Shown piece by piece: positions 31,683 through 40,441 of a stretch of 50,954 bases of DNA; within the stretch, counting starts at the first letter, position 1; each line of letters starts with the position of its first letter. The notes beneath the pieces are model-generated. The model did no database searches, was not told the origin of the DNA, and saw nothing but the letters and a program-made list of their open reading frames with translations. The stretch is from NCBI RefSeq assembly GCF_900103585.1, contig NZ_FNHV01000040.1, positions 1 through 50,954 on the forward strand, given 5' to 3'. Source of the stretch: Streptomyces sp. cf386 (lineage in GTDB: Bacteria; Actinomycetota; Actinomycetes; Streptomycetales; Streptomycetaceae). Position numbers and translations under genes: made by a program.

Positions 31683-31708
31683 AAACTCCAGGTCAGTGGC
31701 CTGGGTTT
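31683..31708 (+). terminator. Hairpin following att core 7
   Basis: AAACTCCAGG / CCTGGGTTT with loop TCAGTGG; one base is missing relative to the perfect version. Confidence 0.6.
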
Positions 31709-31720
31709 GTTCTCGTCCGG

Positions 31721-32081
31721 TCAGCTGGCTCTTCGCCGCTCCCTGAACCGGGCGGCGGCCGTCTCCAGGTCCACGATCGGGGCGGGGTAGTCCAGGCCCT
31801 CCAGGCCCGCGCGGCCGGCTTCGTCGAGCCGCGGGAGACGGTGGACCGTCCCGGCGTGGAGATGCCGCAGCTCCGGGAGCCAGCGGCGTACGTACTCCCC
31901 GTCGGGGTCGAAACGGCGTGCCCGGACCAGTTGGGCACCACGAACCCGGTGCGACGGATGCCGCTGTCGACGACGAGACGAAGAGTGGGACCACACTGTC
32001 CGCACCCCGCAGAGCAGCCTGGAGCACAGGGTTGTCGTGCACCCGCAGGTCCGCGGTGAACAAGGCGACGCAGACGCGCAC
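31721..32081 (-). pseudogene. phr: DNA photolyase gene with large internal deletion
   Basis: From a GTG at 32081 the first 30 or so residues are a photolyase N-terminus (VALFTADLRVHDNPVLQAAL, then SVVPLFV). After a frame change near 31980, sequence reading GIRRTGFVVPN is followed, near 31935, by an FAD-domain C-terminus in another frame (ARRFDPDGEYVRRWLPELRHL, ending near RERRRAS at 31721). About 350 middle residues, including most FAD and DNA contacts, are gone, so it cannot be functional. The fusion point contains GTGCCC and GGGCAC facing each other. It lies 16 bases downstream of the SDR gene, the usual phr-adjacent arrangement. Confidence 0.75.
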
Positions 32082-32097
32082 GGTTCCTCGATCCGCC

Positions 32098-33609
32098 TCA
32101 GCGGGTACGGGCCGGTTCAGGGGCCGCCGATTCGGCCGCGGCCGCGATATTGCGGGCCATGCCGCCGAAGACCGCGGCGTGGAACGGGGCCACGCCCCAC
32201 CAGTAGGCATGCCCGGCCAGGCCGTGCGGATGGAACAGGGCCCGCTGCCGGTACACCGTGCGCCCCTGTGGATCCGGGTCGACGGTCATCTCCAGCCAGG
32301 CCAGGCCCGGCAGCCGCATCTCCGCGCGCAGCCGAAGCAGCCGGCCCGGCTCGATCTCCTCCACTCGCCAGAAGTCCAGGCTGTCGCCGACCCGCAGCCG
32401 GATCGCGTCCCGGCGGCCCCGGCGCAGGCCGACACCGCCCACCAGGGTGTCCAGCCAGCCGCGCAGGGACCAGGCCAGCGGAGAGGAGTACCAGCCGTTC
32501 TCGCCGCCGATCGCCTCCACCACCCGCCACAGCGCCTGCGGCGACGCCGCGACCGTACGCTCGCGGTGATCCGTGTAGAGGCTGCCGCCCGCCCAGTCGG
32601 GATCGGTCGGCAGCGGGTCGCTGGGGGCGCGGGGCGTCGAGGCCGAGGACCACCTGGTGGCCACGTCCGCGTCCTGCACGCGCCGCAGAGCCAGCCGGAT
32701 CGCCCGGTCGAGGGTGACCGGTCCCTCCGGCGGGTCCGGCACGTACCGGACGATGTCCCGCTCGGCGCAGACCACCTCGTGCTTCAGCGACTCGACCAGG
32801 GGGCGCGCGAGAGCGCCCGGCACCGGGGTGACCAGACCGACCCAGAGGCTGGACAACCGGGGGGTGAGCAGCGGAACGGGGACGATGACGCGCTTCGGCA
32901 GCCCGGCGACGGCGGCGTACCGCCGCATCATCTCCTGATACGTGACGACATCCGGCCCGCCGATGTCGAAGGCCCGGTTCACGTCGTACGGCAGCCGCGC
33001 GCACCCCACGAGGAGGCGGAGCACGTCGCGGACGGCGATCGGCTGGATGCGGGTGCGCACCCAGCTCGGGGTCACCATCGCGGGAAGCCGCTCGGTCAGA
33101 TGGCGGAGCATCTCGAACGAGGCCGAACCCGACCCGATGATCACAGCTGCCCGCAGTACGACAGTCGGTACGCCCGAGGCCAGGAGGATGCGGCCCACTT
33201 CGGCGCGGGACCGCAGATGGGGTGACAGTGCGTGCTCGGGTACTCCGGAAGGGCTCAGCCCGCCGAGGTAGACGATCCGCCGGATTCCGGCAGCACGCGC
33301 CTGCTCACCGAAGATCCTGGCCGCGCGCCGGTCGGTCTCCTCGAAACCCCGCCCGGTGCCCAGCGCGTGCACCAGGTAGTACGCGACGTCCGTTCCCTCC
33401 ATGGCCGCGCGCACGGACGCCTCGTCCGTCACGTCCCCGCGCACGGCCTCCGCCTGCCCTGCCCACGGATGGTCCCGCAGCTTGCCGGGCGAGCGGGCCA
33501 GGCAGCGCACCGAGTGCCCGGCCGCCAGCAACTCCGGCACCAGCCTGCCGCCCAGGTAACCGGTGGCGCCGGTGACCAGACAGCGCAGTGGCCGGTCGTC
33601 GTCGGTCAT
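32098..33609 (-). CDS. SDR-family NAD(P)-binding protein with DUF2867 domain
   Basis: 503 residues from ATG 33609; ATGs at 33624 and further upstream are possible. N-terminal Rossmann domain with LVTGATGYLGGRLVPELL (TGxxGxxG) and an atypical-SDR continuation (VAYYLVHALGTGRGFEETDR, then RIVYLGGLSP). From about residue 310 the DUF2867 domain follows (YTDHRERTVAASPQALWRVV, then WYSSPLAWSLRGWLDTLVGGVGLRRGRRD, then WRVEEIEPGRLLRLRAEMRLPG). In Streptomyces this protein often accompanies photolyase; the reaction is unknown. Full length. Confidence 0.88.
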   Translation of the reverse strand: MTDDDRPLRCLVTGATGYLGGRLVPELLAAGHSVRCLARSPGKLRDHPWAGQAEAVRGDVTDEASVRAAMEGTDVAYYLVHALGTGRGFEETDRRAARIFGEQARAAGIRRIVYLGGLSPSGVPEHALSPHLRSRAEVGRILLASGVPTVVLRAAVIIGSGSASFEMLRHLTERLPAMVTPSWVRTRIQPIAVRDVLRLLVGCARLPYDVNRAFDIGGPDVVTYQEMMRRYAAVAGLPKRVIVPVPLLTPRLSSLWVGLVTPVPGALARPLVESLKHEVVCAERDIVRYVPDPPEGPVTLDRAIRLALRRVQDADVATRWSSASTPRAPSDPLPTDPDWAGGSLYTDHRERTVAASPQALWRVVEAIGGENGWYSSPLAWSLRGWLDTLVGGVGLRRGRRDAIRLRVGDSLDFWRVEEIEPGRLLRLRAEMRLPGLAWLEMTVDPDPQGRTVYRQRALFHPHGLAGHAYWWGVAPFHAAVFGGMARNIAAAAESAAPEPARTR

Positions 33610-33999
33610 GCCGATCGCACGCATGCCGGTCGAGTGCGCCTTGTCCATCGACGGGCGGCGGGCCGGGCCGCAAGAAGCGTCATGGCTCTCATGCCTTCCC
33701 GGGACGTGCCCCTTTCGAGGGGCTCTGTCGCTGTTCCCCTGAGGCCATGCTTGGGGCCGAGGGCGAGCACCGCAACCTCGCACTGGGCGCCGCCGCGGAC
33801 AACACGCGGACAACAGCTGAGCAACGCCCCATTGGTTGACTGCCTCCGGGGCTGCCCGGCAGCGCCGCAGGCGGGTACCGGAAGCGGAAGCCGGGCGACT
33901 GAGACCGGCCCAACCACTCGAAAACACGATCGCATTGATCGCGTACCCTGCATGCCCCAGGAGGTGGCCCGCCAGTTGAACTCACGTCTCGGACACGCG
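33610..33999. other. Intergenic region with promoter of the SARP gene
   Basis: About 390 bases between divergent genes. Near its right end is a CGATC-N5-GATCG inverted repeat (33927-33941) followed by TACCCT (33944-33949), a possible -10 element. An AGGAGG ribosome site at 33959-33964 makes a TTG start at 33976 a real alternative for the next gene. Confidence 0.45.
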
Positions 34000-35961
34000 A
34001 TGCGATTCGGTGTGCTCGGCCCCGTCGAGGTACTGGACGGCGACGTTTCCCTCGATCTGGGGCCCCGGCAGCGCCGGCTGCTGCTCGTCCGCCTGCTCAT
34101 CGAGGACGGCCGCCCCGTCTCCCAGCACACTCTCTGCCGTGACCTGTGGCCGACCGACCGGCCGACGGGCGCCTCCTCCTCCGTGCGCGCCCACATCAGC
34201 CGACTGCGCGCGGTCCTCGACCCGGTACGGCAGGGCCGGTCCGCCATGCTGGTCAGCGGCCCGGCCGGCTACGCCCTGAAGGTGCCCCGCGAGGCACGGG
34301 ACACGACCCTCTTCGAGGACTCCGTGACCCGGGCCCGCGAGGCCCTCAGAAACCGTCAACTTCCGGGCGCCCGGAAGGAGATCGACGCGGCGCTCGCACT
34401 GTGGCGCGGCGAGGCGCTGGCCGAGGCCGCCGAGCACGCCTTCGCGATCCGCGAGCGCACCCGGCTCGACGGCGCCCTCCAGGACGCCAAGGAACTCCAG
34501 GCCACGATCCTCGTCCAGCAGGGCGAGACGGAACAGGCGATCGACATCGCCGAGGGCCTCGTACTCAAGGACCCGCACCGGGAGACGTCCTGTGCGCTGC
34601 TGATGCGGGCGCTGTACGCGGCGGGACGGCCGGTCGAGGCGCTGAGGCAGTACGAGCGGTTCCGCGACATGCTGGCCACCGAGCTGGGCCTGGACCCCAG
34701 CCCCCAGCTGAGGGACCTGCACACCGCGGTCCTGCGGCACGATGTCGCCGTCCTCGGACCTTCTCCGTCCGGTACGACGCTCTCCCCGGGCCCTGACTTC
34801 ACCGCCGCGTGCGCGCACCCCGACCCGGAACCCTTCGTGGGCCGCGGCGAGCAGACCGCACAGCTGGCCGCCCTGCTGTCGGCCGCGGCCGCGGGCCGCC
34901 CCCAATGGGCCGTGGTCAACGGCGAGCAGGGATCCGGCAAGACCCGGCTGCTGGAGGAACTGTCCGCCCGGGCCACGGCGGCCGGGTTCACCGTCGCCCG
35001 CACCAAGGGGGGTCAGGCGCTCAGCGGGAACCGTGGGGTCTTCCAGACCTGCCCGACCGTCCAACTCCTGGACGCGCTACGGCAGGACGGCACCGACTCC
35101 GCTCAGGACGAGGTCGCGCAGAAGGACCCGCTCGGCACTGTCGTCCATGAGCTCACGCGGGTGCCCACGCTGTGTGTCGTCGACGACCTCGACCAGGCAC
35201 CGCAGGGCTTCCACCGCCTGCTGCGGCGGCTCGCCAAGGTGGTGCGGGAGGCCCCTGTCCTCTTCGTCTGCACCCTGCGCAACCCCGACGCCCCCGTGTC
35301 CAGCATGCTGCTTGCGGAGCTGGCCCCGCTCGGCGCGACCTGGCTGACCCTGGAGCCGCTGACCACCGACGACGTGGCCGAGCTGCTCGCGGCGCGCGGC
35401 GAGGATGTCCCGCCCGGGGCGGCGGCGGCACTGCACCGGCGTGGTGAGGGGCACCCGTTCGCCCTGGCCGAGCTGCTCAAGCTGCCACCCGGCCGACGCA
35501 CCGGGCCTCAGGCACAAGTGCCCGCCGCGGTACGCAACATCCTCCACGCGAGGCTGGTCGAGCTGCCCGATCCGGCCCGGACCATGCTCACCTACGCCGC
35601 CGCCGACGGCGAATGGCTGGACGTCGGCCTGCTCGCCGACGTCCAGGGCCTGGCACCGGACGAGCTGCTGCCCCTGATCGACGCCGCCGTGACCGCCCGC
35701 ATCCTGCTCTGGGACGCCGACCCCGACGCGGTCGGCACCGGCCGCTACCGGTTGCCCGAGCTGCCCCGCGACGTGGTGCTGAGCACCCAGACCCCGTCCT
35801 CCCGACAGCTTCGGCACGCCGCGCTCGCCCGCGAGCTGGCGGGACGTGACGATGCCGACCCGGTCCGCCTGACCCGGCATCTGCGTGCGGCAGGCCCCAT
35901 GGCCCCGGTCGCGGGCCCCGCCCGGAGCGACCGTTCCTCCGTCCTGGGACAAGGACACTGA
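34000..35961 (+). CDS. SARP/AfsR-type transcriptional regulator (OmpR-like HTH, BTAD, ATPase)
   Basis: 653 residues from ATG 34000, where the family signature MRFGVLGPVEV begins; TTG 33976 or ATG 33952 would add 8-16 residues. Domains: OmpR-type winged helix (about 1-95, QRRLLLVRLLIEDGRPVS); BTAD (about 100-245, ALALWRGEALAEA, then LYAAGRPVEALRQYERFRDML); STAND-like ATPase with Walker A NGEQGSGKT near residue 308 and Walker B VVDDLDQA. The TPR array of full AfsR-type proteins is absent. SARP proteins activate biosynthetic or developmental genes; no such cluster is in the window. Confidence 0.87.
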   Translation: MRFGVLGPVEVLDGDVSLDLGPRQRRLLLVRLLIEDGRPVSQHTLCRDLWPTDRPTGASSSVRAHISRLRAVLDPVRQGRSAMLVSGPAGYALKVPREARDTTLFEDSVTRAREALRNRQLPGARKEIDAALALWRGEALAEAAEHAFAIRERTRLDGALQDAKELQATILVQQGETEQAIDIAEGLVLKDPHRETSCALLMRALYAAGRPVEALRQYERFRDMLATELGLDPSPQLRDLHTAVLRHDVAVLGPSPSGTTLSPGPDFTAACAHPDPEPFVGRGEQTAQLAALLSAAAAGRPQWAVVNGEQGSGKTRLLEELSARATAAGFTVARTKGGQALSGNRGVFQTCPTVQLLDALRQDGTDSAQDEVAQKDPLGTVVHELTRVPTLCVVDDLDQAPQGFHRLLRRLAKVVREAPVLFVCTLRNPDAPVSSMLLAELAPLGATWLTLEPLTTDDVAELLAARGEDVPPGAAAALHRRGEGHPFALAELLKLPPGRRTGPQAQVPAAVRNILHARLVELPDPARTMLTYAAADGEWLDVGLLADVQGLAPDELLPLIDAAVTARILLWDADPDAVGTGRYRLPELPRDVVLSTQTPSSRQLRHAALARELAGRDDADPVRLTRHLRAAGPMAPVAGPARSDRSSVLGQGH

Positions 35962-35963
35962 CC

Positions 35964-36060
35964 TCCCTTTCTTTCGTTCTCCCCTTCCTTTCGTTCTTCC
36001 CTTTCCTTTCGTTCTCCCCTTCTCGTCCTTCCCTTCTCGTCCTTCCCTCCTCGCCCAACC
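35964..36060 (+). repeat. Long pyrimidine-rich tract of short tandem repeats
   Basis: About 95 bases almost entirely C and T, built from CTTTCGTTCT-type units (three) and then TCTCGTCCTTCCC-type units (three). It lies directly between the SARP stop and the amidase start region. Its purine complement makes it a candidate triplex or H-DNA former and a slippage hot spot. Confidence 0.85.
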
Positions 36061-36092
36061 GAGCGAGGACACACTCACTTCAGGAGTCCGTG

Positions 36093-37007
36093 ATGAGCAC
36101 CAAGACGGGACCGCAGCGATACCCCGGCGCGAGTCGGGCCAACTGGTACCAGGACGACTTCGGCGGTGACCCGATGCAGGTCAACGTCGTCGTCCTGCAC
36201 ACCACGGAGGGTCCCACCCTCCCCGGCTACGGCGGCGGCTCCTCCGCACCGAACCTGACGGCGGTCCCGGACCTCGCCGCCAAGAAACTGAAGTGGTACC
36301 AGCACTTCGACATAGAGACCTCCTCCAGAGCGCTGGTCAATCTGCGGGGCGGCGTCGAGACGAACACCATGAACGTGTGCCAGGTCGAGCTGGTCGGCAC
36401 CTGCGACCCGAAGACCCACGCGAAGTGGAAGGCCGCAGGCCAGGCGCACATCTACTGGCCGGACGCCCCCGACTGGGCACTGCAGGGCGTCGCCCGCTTC
36501 CTGGCCTGGATGCACGAGGAACACGGCGTACCGCTGTCCGGCCCGAAGACGTGGCCCGCGTACCCCACGTCGTACGGAGCCGGCGGCCAGCGGCTGACAG
36601 GCGCGCAGTGGTCGGACTTCAAGGGCGTCTGCGGGCACATGCATGTGCCCGAGAACGTTCACGGTGACCCCGGCGCGATCGACTTCGCCAGGATCGTGAA
36701 GTACGCGAAGGCCGACCTGGACGTGGACGACGACACCCCGGAGACGACGACACCGGCCAAGCCGAAGGTCCCCGCGTTCCCGGGACGCAAGTACTTCGCG
36801 GCCGGCGCCTCGAACGCGTACGTCCTGCAGCTCGGCAAGCAGCTGGTGAAGCGCGGCTTCGGCGACCACTACAAGGTCGGCCCGAGCAGGACCTGGGGCG
36901 AGGCGGACCGGCTGAACGTGCGGGACTTCCAGAAGTCACGGAAGGAACTGCGCGGCGACGCCGACGGCAACCCCGGACCGCTGACCTGGCGCCTGCTGTT
37001 CTCCTGA
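36093..37007 (+). CDS. Endolysin-like N-acetylmuramoyl-L-alanine amidase with C-terminal peptidoglycan-binding domain
   Basis: 304 residues from ATG 36093 (GTG 36090 also possible) with AGGAG upstream. Amidase-2-like catalytic domain: VNVVVLHTTEG carries the first zinc His; GHMHVPENVHGDPGAIDF carries the later His and Asp. The C-terminal domain (YFAAGASNAYVLQLGKQLVK, then WGEADRLNVRDFQKS) resembles the PGRP-associated wall-binding repeat of phage lysins. No signal peptide is seen, as expected for a holin-dependent lysin. There are no other phage genes nearby, so it may be a domesticated lysin. The gene downstream is a small membrane protein but not an obvious holin. Confidence 0.85.
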   Translation: MSTKTGPQRYPGASRANWYQDDFGGDPMQVNVVVLHTTEGPTLPGYGGGSSAPNLTAVPDLAAKKLKWYQHFDIETSSRALVNLRGGVETNTMNVCQVELVGTCDPKTHAKWKAAGQAHIYWPDAPDWALQGVARFLAWMHEEHGVPLSGPKTWPAYPTSYGAGGQRLTGAQWSDFKGVCGHMHVPENVHGDPGAIDFARIVKYAKADLDVDDDTPETTTPAKPKVPAFPGRKYFAAGASNAYVLQLGKQLVKRGFGDHYKVGPSRTWGEADRLNVRDFQKSRKELRGDADGNPGPLTWRLLFS

Positions 37008-37104
37008 AAACCAGGACGGAGCCGCCGCCCGCGGTTCCTTCGGTGGCGCGCCACGTGGTGAAAGGGGACGCTGGATGCGGGGGCACGTGAGGGAGAGGCA
37101 CCCC

Positions 37105-37371
37105 ATGGCCGAGACCAGCACAGACCACAAGGCTCACACGCCGTTCCTTTCCCGCCCCGGCGTCCGCCGCCTCATACCGTTCGCTCTGATCACCGCGGTC
37201 GCTCTGATCTTCATCTTCGAGAACCGCGCGAGCGTCAAGATCCGCCTCCTCATCCCAGAGGTGACCATGCCGCTGTGGGGTGCCCTGTTGATCGCCTGGG
37301 GCCTCGGCATGCTGGCCTGCGCCTTCACTGTGCGTCGACGCCCGAACCGGCATTCACGACAGCCGCGGTGA
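37105..37371 (+). CDS. LapA-like (DUF1049) small membrane protein
   Basis: 88 residues from ATG 37105 with GGGAGAGG at good spacing (an in-frame ATG at 37075 is less likely). Two hydrophobic helices: LIPFALITAVALIFIFENRA and MPLWGALLIAWGLGMLACAF, joined by SVKIRLLIPEVT, a LapA-domain layout, with a basic tail (RRRPNRHSRQPR). Family function is envelope assembly in E. coli (LapA/YciS). It lies 97 bases after the amidase; a holin-like role is conceivable but unsupported. Confidence 0.78.
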   Translation: MAETSTDHKAHTPFLSRPGVRRLIPFALITAVALIFIFENRASVKIRLLIPEVTMPLWGALLIAWGLGMLACAFTVRRRPNRHSRQPR

Positions 37372-37769
37372 ATTCCGGGGCGGACTGGGGGGAAGCGCGG
37401 CGCCCAGCCGGAGTTCTTCCCCATTGCGAGAGCATTTCGCGTATATCAGGGCATACGATAGTAAATGGGCCAGCGCACTCTCACGTGCCAGGGCCCGGAA
37501 GGGCGGCCCCGGTGTGCATACGCCGGGGCCGTTACGGAGGGCGAGGAGGGCCTCTCGGACCCATGCCCCGTCGGCTCAAGCCTCTTGCGGCGACGTAGTC
37601 GGATACGCCGTCGGGACATTGATGGTGTCGGCGCCGTTCCCGTCGGCATCGCCCCGCACCGGCTGCGGTGCGACGAAGCCGGGGCACCGGGTCGTCTGGC
37701 GAACACCGTGTGGACGCTGCCGCCCAGTGAGTTCCCCAGGCCCCTGGGACGAAGGGAAGCAGATCAGCG
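37372..37769. other. Non-coding stretch before the SpoIIE-type gene
   Basis: About 400 bases with no gene I can support. A locally AT-rich segment around 37425-37465 may hold the promoter. Confidence 0.45.
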
Positions 37770-39011
37770 ATGACGGGCGGTGGGCGGAAGCCGGGCAGGA
37801 TCGGGGTGGACCGGTCGGAGGGGTTTGGCGAACGGCTGCTGGGTGTGCTGCTGGACCGGGCCCACGAGATGCCGCCGGAGTTGATCGCCCCACTCGTCGC
37901 GGAAGAGGTGGCCAGGGTCGGGGGGCGGGAGGTCTCCATCCTCCTGCAGGACTACGAACAGGTGCTGCTGGTGCCGCTGCCGGGCCGGAGGCTGAGGGTC
38001 GGCGGCCCCGAGCCGGTCGAGGACTCCCCGGCCGGCGAGGCGTTCCTGAGCCGCAGAACGGTAGAGGTGCCGCAGGACGGCAGTGTGCGGATGTACCTGC
38101 CGCTGCTGGACGGCAGCGACCAGATCGGGGCGATGGCCGTCACCCTGGACAGGGTCGATGACGACGACCGGCGGTTGCTCCGCAGACTCGCCGGTCTGGT
38201 CGCGGACATGATCGTCACCAAGGACGCCTACACCGACCTGTTCTTCCAGGCCCGCCGCAGCGCACGGATGAGCGTGGCCGCGGAGATCCAGTGGTCGTTG
38301 CTGCCCCCGCTGTCGATGACTGTTCCCCAGGTCGAGGTGGCCGGAATCCTGGAGCCCGCCTACGACGTGGCCGGCGACAGCTTCGACTACGCCCTCAACG
38401 GCGACATCCTTCACATGGCCATGATCGACGCGATGGGCCACGGGCTGGACGCGGCGACCATGGCGACGGTGGCCATCGGTGCCTATCGCCACACGCGACG
38501 GGCCCATACCGATCTGTCCCAGGTGTACGCCTTCATGGACAGGGCCATCAATGAGCAGTTCGGCCACGACCACTTCGTCACCGCACAGATGATGGTTCTG
38601 AACATCGCCACAGGCCGGCTGCACTGGGTCAACGCCGGTCACCCGGCTCCGTTCCTGATCCGAGACCGCGCTGTGGTGGACCGGCTGGACAGCCCGACCA
38701 CGTTGCCCGTCGGCTTCGGCGGTGAGGACCCGGTGGTCAGCGAACGCACACTGCGCCCCGGGGACCGGTTGCTGTGCTTCACCGACGGCCTGTTCGAGGA
38801 GCGCCAGACCGGCGGGGAACAGTTCGGTGAGGAGCAGCTCATCGAGTGGACCAACCGCATCCTCCGCGGCCGCACCGAGGTACGGGCAGTGGTGCGCGCG
38901 CTCTCCCACGCCCTGAAGCAGGAACGTGGCGGCAGCACGAGTGACGACGCGACCATCTTCCTGGTCGAGTGGCGAGGCGGCGACGCCGACCATCTCGCCA
39001 CCCTCGATTGA
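37770..39011 (+). CDS. SpoIIE-type PP2C phosphatase with N-terminal GAF-like sensor domain
   Basis: 413 residues from ATG 37770. Residues about 20-150 form a GAF-like domain (VSILLQDYEQVLLVPLPGRR, then YLPLLDGSDQIGAMAVTLDR). A linker helix leads into the PP2C domain with AAEIQWSLLPP, AGDSFDYAL (usual first metal Asp), MIDAMGHGLDAATMATV, NAGHPAPFLI, DRLLCFTDGLFEER and DDATIFLVEW. This is the Streptomyces RsbU-like family that dephosphorylates anti-sigma-factor antagonists. No partner genes lie beside it in this half; the STAS/ATPase pair at 3570-4421 is far away. Full length. Confidence 0.92.
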   Translation: MTGGGRKPGRIGVDRSEGFGERLLGVLLDRAHEMPPELIAPLVAEEVARVGGREVSILLQDYEQVLLVPLPGRRLRVGGPEPVEDSPAGEAFLSRRTVEVPQDGSVRMYLPLLDGSDQIGAMAVTLDRVDDDDRRLLRRLAGLVADMIVTKDAYTDLFFQARRSARMSVAAEIQWSLLPPLSMTVPQVEVAGILEPAYDVAGDSFDYALNGDILHMAMIDAMGHGLDAATMATVAIGAYRHTRRAHTDLSQVYAFMDRAINEQFGHDHFVTAQMMVLNIATGRLHWVNAGHPAPFLIRDRAVVDRLDSPTTLPVGFGGEDPVVSERTLRPGDRLLCFTDGLFEERQTGGEQFGEEQLIEWTNRILRGRTEVRAVVRALSHALKQERGGSTSDDATIFLVEWRGGDADHLATLD

Positions 39012-39050
39012 GCCCGCGATGACCTCGCGCGTGCGCGCGTACGGGCGGGC
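39012..39050 (+). terminator. Hairpin-like structure after the SpoIIE-type gene
   Basis: GCCCGC and GCGGGC flank a CGCGCGTGCGCGCG core immediately after the stop. It would stop transcription in both directions, since the next genes converge. Confidence 0.5.
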
Positions 39051-39089
39051 ATGACGCTCGCCAACGCCTCGCGCACCGCTCGTCGCCGG

Positions 39090-39736
39090 TCATGTGCGGA
39101 GGTAGGTGAGGACGGCGAGGACGCGGCGGTGTCCCTGGCCGTCCAGGTGCAGTTCCAGTTTCTGGAGGATGTTGCCGACGTGCTTGTTGACTGCCGCTTC
39201 GGTGACGTACAGCTCGCGGGCGATGGCGGCGTTGGTGCGCCCCTCGGCCATCAGGGCGAGGACCTCGCGCTCTCGTGGGGTGAGGCGTTGCAGGGGATCG
39301 CGGCGGCGGTTGAGGAGTTGGCGGACCACGTCGGGGTCCACGACCGTCGCGCCCGCGGCGACCTGGGTGACCGCGCGACGAATTCACCGACGGCGCTGAC
39401 GCGGTCCTTGAGGAGGTAGCCGACCCCGGTGTCGCTGCCCAGGTCGAGCAGGCGGGCGGCGTAGGACTGCTCGATGTACTGGCTGAGTACCAGGACCGGC
39501 AGGGTGGGATGCTCGTGGCGCAGGGCGACAGCGGCGCGCAGGCCGTCGTCGGTGTGGTCCGGTGGCATCCGGACGTCGGTGACGACGATGTCGGGGTCGT
39601 GTTCCCGCGCTGCGGTGACCAGGGCGTTCGCGTCGCCGACGGCGGCGAGCACCTGGTGACCGAAGCGGGTGAGCACACCGACCAGGCCGTCCCGCATCAG
39701 CGGGGAGTCCTCGGCGAGTACGACGGTCAGCGACAC
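39090..39736 (-). pseudogene. NarL/LuxR-type response regulator with a one-base frameshift
   Basis: Receiver part from GTG 39736: SLTVVLAEDSPLMRDGLVGV, then HDPDIVVTDVRMPP (phospho-acceptor Asp), then VGYLLKDRVSAVGEFV. In that frame sense ends near 39380, while VAAGATVVDPDVVRQLL, then LQRLTPREREVLALMAEGRT and TEAAVNKHVGNILQKLEL (LuxR HTH) continue one frame over to the stop at 39090. One base appears lost between GTC and GCGGTC, in EFV(D)AVTQVAAG. Either a decayed gene or a sequencing error. Confidence 0.75.
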
Positions 39737-40092
39737 GGCGACTCCACACGCAGCAAGGTGGGCCCGCCTTGAGGGCTCGATATGCGGAGCCTGCCGTCCG
39801 CCACGGCAACGCGGTCGGCCAGGCCGATGAGGCCGGTGCCCGCCTCCGGGGTGGCTCCGCCGACGCCGTCGTCGCTGATGGACAGAGCGAGAATGTCGGT
39901 GTGCAGGCGGGCATGCACCTCCGTTCGGTTCGCCTCGCTGTGCTTGGCGGCGTTGGTCAGGGCCTCGGCGATCACGAAGTACGCCGTGGTCTCCACGGAG
40001 AGCGGCAGCCGACGCGGCAGACGGATGTCGACCGTGACGGGCAGGGCGGAACGGCCCGAGAGGTTCTCGACCGCTGCGGCCAGGCCATGTGG
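39727..40092 (-). pseudogene. Histidine kinase, only the ATPase half left
   Basis: Reads HGLAAAVENLSGRSALPVTVDIRLP, then TAYFVIAEALTNAAKHSEA (N box), then LALSISDDGVGGATPEAGTGLIGLADRVAV (G boxes) to the stop at 39727, which overlaps the regulator start by ten bases. The sensor, membrane and dimerisation/phosphotransfer parts are missing: upstream of about 40092 the frame continues but no longer resembles a kinase. Together with the frameshifted regulator the two-component system is dead. Confidence 0.75.
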
Positions 40093-40104
40093 TTCCTCCA
40101 CGGA

Positions 40105-40441
40105 AGTGGAAAGCGAGGACGCTTGCACGATCAAGACTCGCCAACGGGCGACAAGGCTGCGGTCGGGGAAGGCCAGGCGGACGTCAGCTCCACGCCTGTA
40201 GTGGGCCGTAGTGGCGCGGACTGGTGGTGGGACCGGCATGGCACGCGCCCCCCGAGTACGTCCGTGCGCCGCGCTGCGACGGACGCGTACTCCGCTGTTC
40301 CGCTGCCCGCCCGTCCCCACCTCACCTAGCGTGCAGGGAGGTCTCCGGGGGGATTCCACGCGTCGGTGGCCCCGACAGAGACGGTCCATGTTCCGTGCGC
40401 GGGGGGCGACGCCTGACGCACGCCTGTCTCGAGGGAAACGT
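40105..40441. other. Region between the truncated kinase and the subtilase operon
   Basis: No gene. It should hold the promoter of the subtilase operon; I see no consensus promoter. Confidence 0.4.

Noticed and set aside
37105..37371. Calling the LapA-like protein a holin
   Set aside because: The two-helix layout, the connecting loop and the basic tail fit DUF1049/LapA, and the gap to the amidase is not the tight overlap typical of holin-lysin pairs.
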